This document shows positions 1-9,379 of a DNA stretch of 64,000 bases, in pieces. The stretch's first letter is position 1. The number at the start of each line of letters is the position of its first letter. The stretch is from positions 2,108,337-2,172,336 of the forward strand of contig NZ_CP075169.1 of assembly GCF_016865525.2 (NCBI RefSeq), given 5' to 3'. Source of the stretch: Sodalis ligni (GTDB taxonomy: Bacteria > Pseudomonadota > Gammaproteobacteria > Enterobacterales > Enterobacteriaceae). The position numbers and the translations under genes were made by a program. Under the pieces are notes generated by a model. The model was not told where the DNA came from. It was given only the letters and a program-made list of their open reading frames with translations, and made no database searches.

Positions 1-35
1 GCAACCCTCCACTTCATAGTTAAGCGAGTATAGAT

Positions 36-779
36 ATGACGATGAGATTTGAGAATAAGGTCGTGGTGATTACTGGCGGTACAGACGGTATCGGTTTGAC
101 GACAGCCCAGATGTTCGCAGCAGAAGGCGCCTACGTGTATATCACAGGCCGCCGTCAGGAACGCCTTGATGAGGCGCTAAAAGAAATCGGCAACCGGGCA
201 ATCGGTGTACAAGGGGATGTCAGCCGCATTTCCGATCTTGATAAGCTTTATTCAAAAATACGTAGCGATCACGGCCGCGTAGACGTGGTATTCGCTAATG
301 CGGGAGTGTCCGAGTCCGCCCCAATCGGCGGTATTGAGGAAGATCACTTTGATCGGGTCTTTGGCATTAACGTCAAAGGGTTGGTTTTTACTGTGCAAAA
401 GGCGCTGCCACTGATGTCTGCCGGCAGCGCAATTGTGCTGACCGGCTCAGGCGCGGGTAGCAAAGGCTTTGCTAATCTGTCTATTTACAGCGTAACAAAG
501 GCTGCGATCCGCTCATTTGCACGAACCTGGACGACCGATCTGAAAAGCCAGGGCATTCGCGTGAATGTGGTTTCTCCCGGCATGGTACTGACTCCGGCTA
601 TGCAGACGTATTTGCAGAACAATGCCGGATCTGAGGAGTGGATGCATCAAGCCATCCCTTTTGGCAGGCTTGCCCAGACTGGGGAAGTTGCCAGGGCAGT
701 ACTGTTTCTGGCATCAGATGAAAGTAGCTTCATTGGTGGAGAAGAGCTATTTGTTGATGGTGGCTTCGTGGCTGTCTGA
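36..779 (+). CDS. SDR family NAD(P)-dependent oxidoreductase
   Basis: A 247-residue classical short-chain dehydrogenase/reductase, full length for the family. The cofactor-binding glycine motif TGGTDGIG lies near residue 15, NAG near 90, and the catalytic Tyr-Lys pair is in YSVTK near 153. The C-terminal FVDGG is typical of the FabG-like branch. The start is the ATG at 36; a second ATG at 42 is possible, and a weak purine-rich AGCGAG lies about 7 bases upstream of 36. The gene is on the window edge, so its upstream partner is unknown. It is probably cytosolic and acts on a carbonyl/alcohol pair; the substrate cannot be read from sequence. It is not evidently co-transcribed with the amidase 325 bases downstream. 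Confidence 0.85.
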   Translation: MTMRFENKVVVITGGTDGIGLTTAQMFAAEGAYVYITGRRQERLDEALKEIGNRAIGVQGDVSRISDLDKLYSKIRSDHGRVDVVFANAGVSESAPIGGIEEDHFDRVFGINVKGLVFTVQKALPLMSAGSAIVLTGSGAGSKGFANLSIYSVTKAAIRSFARTWTTDLKSQGIRVNVVSPGMVLTPAMQTYLQNNAGSEEWMHQAIPFGRLAQTGEVARAVLFLASDESSFIGGEELFVDGGFVAV

Positions 780-1104
780 AGGGCGTCCAATAGCTTCGCC
801 GCAAAGTTCTTTCAAGGATAATAAAGCTGTGCAGCGGAGTTTTTATCAACTAATGGCGCTGACTTTGTCCGTTACTTGTTCGATATAAGGTATCGATTCA
901 ACAACCGATTTCACCGTTTTGGCAGGCCATTGTGAAAACGTGGCCGACGCCTCGTTGCATATGTCGACAACACTGACTAATAAACGCTTTTAAGATGCCG
1001 CTTTTTTTGCTTTGCCATAAGAATAAGGAAGTTGACTTCTCCTTAAAACTCTATAGTTTTAATGATAGTGTTAAAACAAGGTTTATTTTGGCGGAGCAAA
1101 AAGC
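780..1104. other. Intergenic region upstream of the amidase operon
   Basis: No gene is supported in these 325 bases. The last 80 bases are AT-rich and hold the promoter region of the amidase gene, including the operator-like motif described separately. An imperfect inverted repeat (AAGGAAG...CTTCTCCTT) lies around 1027-1043. No clear terminator follows the SDR gene. Confidence 0.5.
1046..1070. promoter_or_regulatory. Candidate operator of the GntR/HutC regulator (copy 1)
   Basis: TATAGTTTTAAT (1052-1063) lies 42 bases before the amidase start. The same 12-mer occurs at 13966-13977, upstream of the divergent ABC transporter operon, where it forms a perfect palindrome. Here the flanks ACTCTAT and ATAGTGT form an imperfect inverted repeat. 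Two copies in front of two functionally linked operons, with a GntR/HutC gene in one of them, suggest a shared operator. This is inference. Confidence 0.5.
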
Positions 1105-2568
1105 ATGGCGGAAGAATTACTGCAGCTCGGGAGTGCGGAACAGGCCGAGTTAATCCGGCAAAGGAAGATCTCGCCGGTTGATTTGGTTGAATCCAGTTTT
1201 CGCTGTATTGAACGCTGGGATCCGGTGCTGCATGCCTGGATAACCACCGATCGCGAGCGGGCGCTGGAGAAGGCGCGCCAGGCGGAGAAAGAGATTGCCG
1301 GCGGGCTGTATCGCGGACCGCTGCACGGTTTGCCTTTTGGCGTTAAAGATCAGATGCACGCGCTGGGGTTCCCCACGACCCTCGGCACCAGAGTGCTTAA
1401 TGAAGATGAGACGGTGGCTCCCTGCAACGCGGCGGTGATTGAAAAACTCACCGAGGCCGGTGCGATTTTGATCGGCAAGCAGAACCTGCATGAGTTCGGC
1501 AAAGGGGGAACCATCAACTTTGCTTATGGTGAGCCGCGCAACCCTTGGAATCCCGATTACTCGGCGTCCAGTTCATCCACCGGTTCAGGCATAGCCGCGG
1601 CGGCGGGCATGTGTTCGTTTTCCATCGGCGAGGATACCGGCGGGTCCATTCGCGGTCCCGCCGCATTCAACGGCGTGGTGGGCCTGCGGCCGACCTTTGG
1701 CCGCGTGAGCCGTTTCGGTGCGGTGATGGAAGGCTATACCACCGACGTGCTGGGGCCTATCTGCCGGCGGGTGGCGGATGCCGCGCAAATCATGACGGCG
1801 ATTTCCGGCTACGACGCGCGGGATAATCTATCGAGCCGCCATTCGGATCTGGATTTCATGCCGGAACCCGGTAAATCCCTGAAAGGACTCAAGCTGGGCA
1901 TCGTGCGGGAAATCGCCTATAACGACAGTACCAGCGATGAAGTCAGCGCCGCCTTTGAGACCTCTATCGAGCTGCTCCGGCAGTTGGGCGCAGACGTGAC
2001 GGTTATTTCGCTGCCCCTGACGCTGTTCGCCGTTCCGCTGATTCTGCTTAGCCTGGACGCCGATGTGGCCGCCTGGTTTGTCAGCAAGTATCTGCGCGAT
2101 CGCTATGACCGGTTTGATACCGGCACCCGTACCCGGCTGGCCGCCGCATCGCTGATTCCGGCCACGGTGTATAACCGGGCGATGCGCGGCCGATTCCTGG
2201 CGCGGCGGCAACTGCTTGACGCCTTTAACCAGGTTGATATTCTGGTTTGTCCCACCGTGCCCACGGCGCCCAAGCCCATCGATCAGATGCAGGAACGCCT
2301 GGATACGGGGGATGATGCCGTAAGGCGGCTGATGGAACGGCGAATCGGGCTCTATCCGTTCAGCCTGGCCAATGTTCCCGCAATTTCTCTGCCGATGGGA
2401 TTCTCCCGTCAGGGCCTGCCGCTGGCATTGCAGTTCGCCGGCCGGCCTTTTGATGAAAAAACCGTGCTGCAGGTGGCCGACAGCTATGAGCGCGCGGCGG
2501 GATGGCACGCCGTCAAACCCGATCTTGCCAAGACAGTGGCGGGATTCATGGCACAGGAGAACCAATAA
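1105..2568 (+). CDS. Amidase signature family hydrolase
   Basis: A 487-residue amidase-signature enzyme. The catalytic Lys sits in GVKDQ near residue 80, and the Ser-cisSer-Lys triad region shows SSSSTGSGIAAAAG near 155, followed by EDTGGSIRGPAAFNG. The family hydrolyses carboxamides to acid plus ammonia. The start is the ATG at 1105 with GGAG about 10 bases upstream. The next gene encodes an AtzG-like small protein and overlaps by one base (TAATG), the arrangement known for AtzE/AtzG, where the small protein is a structural partner. A regulator follows. The substrate is unknown; linkage through a shared operator to an importer with two further amidases suggests an imported amide. Confidence 0.9.
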   Translation: MAEELLQLGSAEQAELIRQRKISPVDLVESSFRCIERWDPVLHAWITTDRERALEKARQAEKEIAGGLYRGPLHGLPFGVKDQMHALGFPTTLGTRVLNEDETVAPCNAAVIEKLTEAGAILIGKQNLHEFGKGGTINFAYGEPRNPWNPDYSASSSSTGSGIAAAAGMCSFSIGEDTGGSIRGPAAFNGVVGLRPTFGRVSRFGAVMEGYTTDVLGPICRRVADAAQIMTAISGYDARDNLSSRHSDLDFMPEPGKSLKGLKLGIVREIAYNDSTSDEVSAAFETSIELLRQLGADVTVISLPLTLFAVPLILLSLDADVAAWFVSKYLRDRYDRFDTGTRTRLAAASLIPATVYNRAMRGRFLARRQLLDAFNQVDILVCPTVPTAPKPIDQMQERLDTGDDAVRRLMERRIGLYPFSLANVPAISLPMGFSRQGLPLALQFAGRPFDEKTVLQVADSYERAAGWHAVKPDLAKTVAGFMAQENQ

Positions 2569-2759
2569 TGCATCTGACTCTTGACTACGTTCGTTCGGCG
2601 CTGGCTCTGCAGGGCATTCCGGTGCACGAGGATGAAATCGACAATATTCACCGCCGGCTGATCATTTGGTTCGATGCGCTGGCGGCCATTGAAGCGTATA
2701 TGGGCAAAGAGATGGATTTGGCCGAACCCATTCCGCCCATCGACGCCGATCGGTACTGA
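2568..2759 (+). CDS. AtzG-like (DUF4089-type) amidase partner protein
   Basis: A 63-residue acidic helical protein whose ATG overlaps the amidase stop codon by one base. Length, position directly behind an amidase and the C-terminal PIPPIDADRY stretch fit the AtzG-like family, small proteins that form a stable complex with amidase-signature enzymes such as the biuret hydrolase AtzE and resemble GatC. I infer that it stabilises the preceding amidase in the cytosol. Family assignment is from recall of the conserved pattern, not a search. Confidence 0.75.
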   Translation: MHLTLDYVRSALALQGIPVHEDEIDNIHRRLIIWFDALAAIEAYMGKEMDLAEPIPPIDADRY

Positions 2760-2811
2760 TTTACCCGTTTTTGACGTGCAACCGCACTTTAGGGGCGACA
2801 CCGGGCACATT

Positions 2812-3564
2812 ATGATTGAACAAACCAAGGCATCGGATCCGAAGCAACCCAAACCCCGCAAGCCGATTTATCTGACGGTAAAGGAGGATTTAATCCGCCG
2901 GGTGCTGAGCGGCGAGTGGCGGCCGGGGGATCTGGTGCCCAGTGAAATAGCCCTGGCCGAAGAGTATTCCGTCAGCGTCGGCACCGCGCGCAAAGCGGTG
3001 GAAAAGCTGGTGCAGGATAACGTGGTGGTGCGCCAGCGCGGCCGGGGCACCACCATCGCCACCTACCGAGGGGGCAAGGCGGCCAAGCCCTATAAGTTTC
3101 TGAATTTCTATTCCGAGCAGGGCGAACGTACGGAGCGGGCGACCTATCTGGATTTTGCGGAAGGGACGGCGACGGAGTTTGACGCGCAGCAGTTGGATAT
3201 TGCGGTGGGATCTCCGGTAAGCCGGGTGACCCGTCTGCGTTCGGCGGGGGGGCGTCCGGCGATTATCGAGCATATCGTCGTGCGGGGGGATTTTTGTCCT
3301 AATGCCGCCGAGCGTTTTGCCCGGCTGCGTCCTTCCAGCATCGCCAGTTTTTTTGACCGCCAGTATAATCTTCTGATAGTGAGGGTGGATGAGAAGGTTT
3401 ACGCTGCCCTGGCGGATCAAGAGGATCGTGAGCATCTCGGATCCGCTGAGGGGGAGCCGGTGCTGGAGGTGATTCGCTCGGCTTATGACCTCGGCGGCTT
3501 TGTTATTGAGTATCGCTTGATTCATGCCCGGCAGGGGGTGTATTACACCAATACCACGCGCTAA
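2812..3564 (+). CDS. GntR family (HutC/UTRA) transcriptional regulator
   Basis: A 250-residue regulator. The N-terminal winged helix (about residues 20-90) has the GntR pattern IYLTVKEDLIRRVLSGEW, then LVPSEIALAEEYSVS and GTARKAVEKLV. The C-terminal UTRA ligand domain has SPVSRVTRLR and the final EYRLIHARQGVYYTN typical of the HutC subfamily. The start at 2812 puts the usual short tail before the HTH; a longer in-frame ORF starts within the AtzG-like gene and is unlikely. It is the last gene of the amidase operon and probably controls both that operon and the divergently oriented importer operon through the TATAGTTTTAAT motif. Confidence 0.9.
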   Translation: MIEQTKASDPKQPKPRKPIYLTVKEDLIRRVLSGEWRPGDLVPSEIALAEEYSVSVGTARKAVEKLVQDNVVVRQRGRGTTIATYRGGKAAKPYKFLNFYSEQGERTERATYLDFAEGTATEFDAQQLDIAVGSPVSRVTRLRSAGGRPAIIEHIVVRGDFCPNAAERFARLRPSSIASFFDRQYNLLIVRVDEKVYAALADQEDREHLGSAEGEPVLEVIRSAYDLGGFVIEYRLIHARQGVYYTNTTR

Positions 3565-3589
3565 CGATGTTATCCTGGTCCTGAACGGG

Positions 3590-3800
3590 CACGGTTCAGG
3601 CCCGGTGATAGCGGGCCTAGCGTGCCATGTGGCGCTCCGGCGGGCGGGAAAACCACGCCCGCTTCGACCACATTGGCGCGCTCTCCCTTCAACACGCTCG
3701 CTTTAACCCCTGGTAATCGCGGCTTTACCGCGCCATGTGGCGCTTTCCCTTTAACACGCTCGGTTCAAACTTCGGTGATAGCGGGCCTGGCGGGCCTGCC
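3590..3800. repeat. Degenerate copies of the 107-bp intergenic repeat (locus 1)
   Basis: This segment between the convergent GntR and AbrB-like genes holds about two degraded copies of the repeat that forms clean tandem arrays at 20.9-21.7 kb and 37.2-37.7 kb. Shared blocks are GTGATAGCGGGCCT, GTGGCGCTCCGG, AAAACCACGCC and CTCCCTTCAACACGCTCGC. One copy keeps the perfect 7-bp stem GCGGGCG/CGCCCGC around the loop GGAAAACCA. Confidence 0.8.
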
Positions 3801-3810
3801 CTCACTCCGA

Positions 3811-4936
3811 TCAGATCTCTTTATCCACCGCCCCTTTGCGCAGTACGCTCTCCATCCGATCGGACAGTACTACCCACAGCGGCACCAGGGCGTTGACCAT
3901 GATCTGCCGGACAACCTGCGCGGTGACGACGATTTCCAGGTGGGTGTTGAGGGTTTTGGCCAGCACAATCATTTCCGCCGCGCCGCCGGGAGCGGTGCTG
4001 AGGATGGCGGTTTGCCAATCCACATCAGCCACCAGGCGAAACAGGGCGGCGATAATCACCGCAAACAGCAGCAGCAGGACTATGGAAAACAGGCCGATAA
4101 TCAGATCCCGCAGCTTGATGAAGAATAAGCGTGAAATGATGCCATGGCCGATGGTGACACCCAGTAATATTTGAGCAATATGGGACAGTAAGGACGGCAT
4201 CGTGATGCTTAACTGGCCGGGCATAAGATTATTGACGATGATGGCCAAAAGCATCGGGCCAATTAACGACGGCGACGCGATATGTAATTTTTTTCCCATA
4301 TAATAGCCGGCCATGGCAAACAATAATATCAATACGGTGCTGAAAATATCATGTCCGCTATGGCTTTCGCCATGAATCGCCGGAATGGCGTCAATATCGA
4401 TATGCAGAAGATTGCGCAGCAGAAAAGGAATAAACACCACCACGGATAATATCCGTACCGACTGTAATATCGCCACCAGTTCAGCATTGGCGCCATACTC
4501 TTTGGCCAGGTTGGCCATGATGCCGATCCTCCCGGCAGGGTGGAAAGAATGTCGTTTTGACGGTTTGCCGGGTGGATATGAGAGAATAGAGTACCGCCAG
4601 GACAAAAGAGGAAATGAGGGAAATGACCATCATGAAAAGATATCGAAAAAACCAGCCCAGTCGGCCGATATCGCTGAAATGCAGCAAGCAGCCGATTCCT
4701 CCGCCAAGAATGGCCTGTCCCGCCTGGCGCATATTGCCTATATACAATTTTCCGCTTAAGGTCATTGCCGGCATTAAAAAATAGGATGTCAACGCCGCGC
4801 CGCACACCCCGCCGAACATCCAGCCCAATTTGAAATCAACGGCTTCCAGCGCGGCGCCTATTAATGCGGATAACAGCAGCATCATGCTTAAATAAGCAAA
4901 ACGATGCGATGTCTGGGGGATCGTCATATTAACCAT
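3811..4936 (-). pseudogene. AbrB family membrane protein, frameshifted twice
   Basis: Two overlapping frames together give one AbrB-family integral membrane protein (about 375 residues restored, two symmetrical membrane halves). The N-terminal half (4936 to about 4546) ends at VKTTFF. The expected STLPGG follows in another frame, and IGIMANLAKEYGA continues to the end in the third. One base appears missing at the AAA run 4544-4546 and one at CC 4528-4529. The C-terminal half keeps the second family motif STAPGGAAEMIVLAK. The family includes putative transporters or regulators of membrane origin (AbrB of E. coli); the substrate is unknown. It is the last gene of the minus-strand amidase/importer operon, convergent with the GntR gene. 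Confidence 0.75.
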
Positions 4937-5026
4937 TTATAGGGAATTCTCTCTAATAATATAAATACAGCATGTGTTGCCGAAACCATTTCACTAAAAT
5001 ATCTTGCCGGCTCAATAGGCCTAGCA

Positions 5027-5796
5027 TCAGGCCTGTTCGATAATAAAACTGTATAAAAAAGATAATCCGCTGAAAAAAATCAATGCCTCAATAATATAGG
5101 TATGGATTTTGACGTGCAGATGGCCCAGCAGCCACCGGGCCAGGTAGGTTCCGGGTATCATGCAGAAACCGATTAACAGGCCATATAATAAATAGCGCGT
5201 GCTGAGCAATGAAAAAAGCAGGAAAAATACCACTTTGAAAATATTGGTGGCCATGCCGATGCAGGCATCGGTGCCGATGACGCCGCCCCCTACCAGGCCG
5301 ATACCCAGCAGGATGGGCAGTAATACCACGCCGCCGCCGGGCAGCGCGCCGGAAATAAAGCCGAATAAAACCGACATCATGATGATCATGGCGGGGTGGG
5401 GACGATTTGTTTATGGGCCATATAGCGCCGTAGCGGCAAGATTACCAGCAGAAACAGGCCTATAATCAGTTCGAGCATGTGCTGGGAGAGTATCTTGTAA
5501 AGATAGGTTCCCAGCAGCAGGCTCGGCAGGGCGGGAATCATGATCTGCAGGAGGGTATGGGTCTGGATATCCTTTCGGTAGACCCACATCCTGGAGAGAT
5601 TGCCGAACGTCATGGCCACGGCCATCACCGGCACCACCGCTTTGATGCCGATCACCGGCGTCATGGCGGGCGTCATGATAAGGCTGGCGCCAAAACTGCT
5701 GATGCCGCCCAGAATCGCGGAAAAGAACGCTACCCCACCCAGGAAAAAATACTGCAACGGTCCGTTGGACGACAGGTCCATGGAAGACATCAGCAT
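5027..5796 (-). pseudogene. TauE/SafE family anion permease, frameshifted
   Basis: Two frames that meet at an ATGA together make a 256-residue TauE/SafE permease, the normal length. The N-terminal half has GGVAFFSAILGGISSFGAS and the second half has the duplicated motif GFISGALPGGGVVLLPILL. Adding one G to the G4 run at 5393-5396 joins KQIVPTP to AMIIMMSV in a single frame, so a one-base loss is more likely than two genuine half-size genes. Start 5796 has AAGGGG about 9 bases upstream. The family exports sulfite, sulfoacetate or other organic anions. Its place behind two amidases suggests movement of an amidase product, but the substrate is not known. Confidence 0.75.
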
Positions 5797-5812
5797 TGAA
5801 CAATGCCCCTTA

Positions 5813-7132
5813 TTATCTATCGGCAATGTGTTCTTCCACCAAAAGCGCCGCGGCAAACAGCGCTTCGTCTTCGAAACGCCGTCCCACCAGTTGAATAGCG
5901 AACGGCATGCCTGACGGGCCGAATCCGGCAGGCAGGGTGATGCAGGGCGTATATAACAGCGTCCAGAGGGAGTTGAAAACGGCTGTACCGGTATCATCCA
6001 GCCCTATGGGGGCTTCATTGGCGGTTGATAACGTTAATATAACATCAATATTTTCCATATATTGGTGGATAAATGTGCGTAATGTCTCGGCCTCGCGCTG
6101 GGCGGCGATATATTGCTCAAGGGTGATGTTTTCACCATCCCTGATGCGGCCCTGGTATAGCTTGGCGCTGAGCTGGTGGCGATGCACGGTTTTTTCAAAC
6201 GCCAGGTTGCGCGCCGATTCGAAATTGGCGATGGTGCTGTGAATCCTGAGCCAGCCGTTAAAATCGACGGGCAGCGCCGGTTCACTGAGGTGATGGCCTT
6301 GCTTCGCCAGCAGGGCGGCGCACTCCTCTGCCCGCCGGCGGACGGCGGGGTCGGCCTGCTCCCATTCCGGCGGACGGCAAAAGGCGATGCGCAGGGGACG
6401 TTCCGGTAGGGGGGCAGGCCGGTAGTCCGTGCCGATAAGCACGGTGCGCAGCAGTTCGGCGTCACGTACGTTTCTGGCGCACAGTCCCAGGGTATCCAGC
6501 GATCCGGACTGCTGTTTTACCCCCACCCGGGTGAATTCGCCGAACGTGGGTTTGTAGCCGACAATGCCGCAGTAGCCGGCGGGACGAATGACCGATCCGC
6601 TGGTTTGCGTGCCCAGGGCCAGCGGTACCTGATAATCCGCTACCGCCGCGGCGGAGCCGGAGGATGAGCCTCCCGGCGTGCGCCGGCGGTCATGGGGATT
6701 CATGGTTGGCCCCGGTTCACGGTTGGCGAATTCGGTGGTGACGGTTTTGCCCAGGAGTATGCCGCCGGCGTTGCGGATCATCGCGACGCTGCCGGCATCC
6801 ATGGAAGGGAAGTAGTGGGGATAAACCGGCGAGTTGAACGCGGTCCGCATGCCCCGCACGTCGATAATGTCTTTTACGCCCACCGGGATGCCGTGCAATA
6901 GCCCTTTGGATGCGGATCTGTCCGCCTGGCGGGCCTGTGCCAGCGCCTGTTCACGATCCAGATAGGCCCAGGCGCGGACATCGCTGTCCCGCTGTTCTAC
7001 CCGCTCAAGGCAGGCGGCCACCAGGGTTTCGCTGGTCAGGCTGCCCCGAGACATGGCGGCAAGGGCTTCCGTTACGGACATGCCGGCGGCTGACTGCGCC
7101 GGAGGAATGGATGAAGCGGGGTTGTTTTTCAT
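5813..7132 (-). CDS. Amidase signature family hydrolase
   Basis: A 439-residue amidase. The catalytic Lys is in GIPVGVKDIID near residue 85, and the Ser triad region TPGGSSSGSAAAVA lies near 155, followed by GTQTSGSVIRPAGYCG. All catalytic positions are present. It starts at 7132 behind AAGGGA and lies 13 bases after a paralogous amidase; the two share much of their sequence, which points to a tandem duplication. It is cytosolic and probably hydrolyses an amide imported by the adjoining ABC transporter. GatA is an alternative family name, but no GatB/C partner is present. Confidence 0.9.
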   Translation of the reverse strand: MKNNPASSIPPAQSAAGMSVTEALAAMSRGSLTSETLVAACLERVEQRDSDVRAWAYLDREQALAQARQADRSASKGLLHGIPVGVKDIIDVRGMRTAFNSPVYPHYFPSMDAGSVAMIRNAGGILLGKTVTTEFANREPGPTMNPHDRRRTPGGSSSGSAAAVADYQVPLALGTQTSGSVIRPAGYCGIVGYKPTFGEFTRVGVKQQSGSLDTLGLCARNVRDAELLRTVLIGTDYRPAPLPERPLRIAFCRPPEWEQADPAVRRRAEECAALLAKQGHHLSEPALPVDFNGWLRIHSTIANFESARNLAFEKTVHRHQLSAKLYQGRIRDGENITLEQYIAAQREAETLRTFIHQYMENIDVILTLSTANEAPIGLDDTGTAVFNSLWTLLYTPCITLPAGFGPSGMPFAIQLVGRRFEDEALFAAALLVEEHIADR

Positions 7133-7145
7133 AATGTCCCTTGAA

Positions 7146-8444
7146 TTACGACCATAAGCCGGCGACGGAAGAGGCGACGTTTAACAGATGCTGGTCGGTG
7201 TATTTTCGGCCCACCAACTGGACGCCTACGGGCAAGCCCAGCGGTCCGGTGAAATGAGGCAGCGTGATGGCGGGGGTGTATAGGAACGTCCAAAGGAAAT
7301 TGAACACCACGTTGCCGGTAAACGCGATGCCGCGAGGGGCTTCCCCTTGGGCGCTGGGGGTGAGGAGGGCGTCAACGCGCCGCTCGGCGAACCACCGGTC
7401 CAGCCAGCTCCGGCAGCGCTCCCCCAGCATAATGGCCTCACGGAACATCTCAAGGGTGGTCTGTTCGCCGAGAACCACCCTTTGTGTGATGAAATCATCG
7501 CTCACCAGTTCCCGGAACCGGCGCAGCTCATCGGCATAGTTACGCAGGATTTCAAAGGCGCAGATCTGCCGGTGGGCTTCCTCAAGCCCGGCGAACTCCC
7601 CGGGCAGCACCAATTCGGTAACCGTTGCCCCGGCGGACGCCAGCAGTTCGGCGGTCTGCTCCAGGGCGCGGCGGGACTCGTCGGCGGCCCGGTCCCAGTA
7701 CGGGGTGCGGCACAGGGCAATGGAGAGCGCCGACAGGGGCGGGGTATCAATGGCGATATAGGGCGTTTCGGTGAGAGCCGCCTTGAACAGCGCCAGATCG
7801 TCCACGGATCGGGCCATTAGGCCGACGGTATCCAGCGCTTCGGTATTGGTGCGCACCCCAGCGTTGCCGATGAGTTGAAAACTCGGTTTATAGCCATAGA
7901 CGCCGCAGTAGGACGCCGGGCGAATCACCGAGCCGCCGGTCTGGGTGCCCAGGGCCAGCGGAACGTGAAAATCCGCCACCGCGGCGGCGGAGCCGGAAGA
8001 GGACCCTCCCGGCGTATGTTCGAGAGCAAGGGGATTGCGGGTGGGTCCGGCGTGGCGGTTGGCAAACTCGGTGGTCACGGTTTTGCCCAGCACAACACCG
8101 CCGGCGGCCCGGGAAAGGGCTACCGAAGCCCCGTCCCACTGCGGGTGGTGGTGCTGGTAGATGGGGGAGCCGTAGCGGGACGGCATATCATGGGTGTCGA
8201 TGATATCTTTGACCCCCAGCGGAATGCCGTGCAGCAGGCCGCGGGACGGGCCTGCATCCAGCTGCGCCGCCTGTTTGCGCGCTCCAGCCCGATCGAGAAA
8301 GGTCCACGCCCGGACATCGTCTTCCCGCGCGTCGATGCGCTCCAGGCAGGCTTCCAGCAGCCGGCCGGCGGTGAGCGTGCCGGCATCTATCGCTTGCCTG
8401 GCCGTGACTGCCGTTAACCGTTCAAAATTGATTTTATCAGCCAT
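7146..8444 (-). CDS. Amidase signature family hydrolase (paralogue)
   Basis: A 432-residue amidase, paralogous to the next gene downstream. The Lys of GIPLGVKDIID, the TPGGSSSGSAAAVA segment and GTQTGGSVIRPASYCG are intact. The start is the ATG at 8444, 17 bases after the ABC ATPase stop, so it belongs to the same operon. Having two related amidases behind one importer suggests successive or overlapping amide hydrolysis steps. The exact substrate is not readable from sequence. Confidence 0.9.
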   Translation of the reverse strand: MADKINFERLTAVTARQAIDAGTLTAGRLLEACLERIDAREDDVRAWTFLDRAGARKQAAQLDAGPSRGLLHGIPLGVKDIIDTHDMPSRYGSPIYQHHHPQWDGASVALSRAAGGVVLGKTVTTEFANRHAGPTRNPLALEHTPGGSSSGSAAAVADFHVPLALGTQTGGSVIRPASYCGVYGYKPSFQLIGNAGVRTNTEALDTVGLMARSVDDLALFKAALTETPYIAIDTPPLSALSIALCRTPYWDRAADESRRALEQTAELLASAGATVTELVLPGEFAGLEEAHRQICAFEILRNYADELRRFRELVSDDFITQRVVLGEQTTLEMFREAIMLGERCRSWLDRWFAERRVDALLTPSAQGEAPRGIAFTGNVVFNFLWTFLYTPAITLPHFTGPLGLPVGVQLVGRKYTDQHLLNVASSVAGLWS

Positions 8445-8461
8445 GGGTCTGTCTCTTTATG

Positions 8462-9379
8462 TTAAACCGGCTGCTGCCGGCCCAGGGTATTTTGCCGGTA
8501 ATGCCCGTATACCGAGCAGCCGGTGAGCAGTTTGGTGTACTCATGTTCGGGACGGAGCAGCACTTTTTCCGCGCTGCCGGTTTCGATAATCTCGCCGTGG
8601 TACATTACCGCCACGTCGTCGGCGATTTCCGCCGCCACTCCCAGGTCGTGGGTGACGAACAGGATTGACATGCCGAACTGTTGCTGGATTTGCCGCAACA
8701 GCAGCAGAACCTGCACCTGCACCGTGGCGTCAAGGGCCGTGGTGGGCTCGTCCGCCAGCAGCAGCTTCGGCTCACAGGAAACCGCCATGGCTATCATGAC
8801 CCGCTGGCGCAGGCCGCCGGACAGCTCCGAGGGATAAGACCGCAGCCGTCGTTCGGCGGAAGGGATCTGCACCAGATCGAATAAATCCTTTACCTTGGCC
8901 AGGGCATCCTTACGGTTGATGCCTTTGTGTTTCATCAGCATTTCAGCGATTTGATCGCCGACCCGAAACACCGGATCGAGAGCGGTCATCGGCTCCTGGA
9001 AGATAAACCCGACGTCGCGGCCGCGTATTTGCGCCTGCTGCGCGGGGTTCATAGCCACCACATCCCGTCCGTTGAGCATGATACGGCCGCTGACCCGAGT
9101 GGTTTTCTGCGGCAACAGCCCCAGAATGGATCGTAACGTTACGCTTTTGCCCGATCCGGATTCCCCCAGCAGGGTCAGGACCCGGCCGTGGCCGATGTGC
9201 AGATTGATATTGCGCACGATGGACCGCCACTGGCCGCCGGTATGGAAAGCGATATTGAGCTGCTCCAGCGCCAGCAGGTCCGCCCCATTGCCGGTCGCGC
9301 TGTTTGCCGCCGTGCCCATAGGTTTGGCCGCGCTATCAGTGGCAGCGTCCGCGCCCGTTTTGGCGGTGATATCGGTCAT
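8462..9379 (-). CDS. Dipeptide/oligopeptide-type ABC transporter ATPase (DppD-like)
   Basis: A 305-residue ABC ATPase with Walker A GESGSGKS, signature LSGGLRQR, Walker B LLLADEPTTALD and the H-loop THDLG. The start at 9379 overlaps the stop of the preceding ATPase (ATGA). Residues 1-35 are an unusual Ala/Thr/Gly/Asn-rich low-complexity leader before the normal domain starts. The C-terminal YTKLLTGC segment fits the oligopeptide-binding ATPase C-terminal family, though the end is short. It energises the permease pair encoded upstream in the operon. Confidence 0.9.
   Translation of the reverse strand: MTDITAKTGADAATDSAAKPMGTAANSATGNGADLLALEQLNIAFHTGGQWRSIVRNINLHIGHGRVLTLLGESGSGKSVTLRSILGLLPQKTTRVSGRIMLNGRDVVAMNPAQQAQIRGRDVGFIFQEPMTALDPVFRVGDQIAEMLMKHKGINRKDALAKVKDLFDLVQIPSAERRLRSYPSELSGGLRQRVMIAMAVSCEPKLLLADEPTTALDATVQVQVLLLLRQIQQQFGMSILFVTHDLGVAAEIADDVAVMYHGEIIETGSAEKVLLRPEHEYTKLLTGCSVYGHYRQNTLGRQQPV

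Noticed and set aside
5027..5389. Two separate half-size TauE genes coupled by ATGA
   Set aside because: One extra base at a G4 run yields a continuous full-length TauE with a normal junction, which is simpler.
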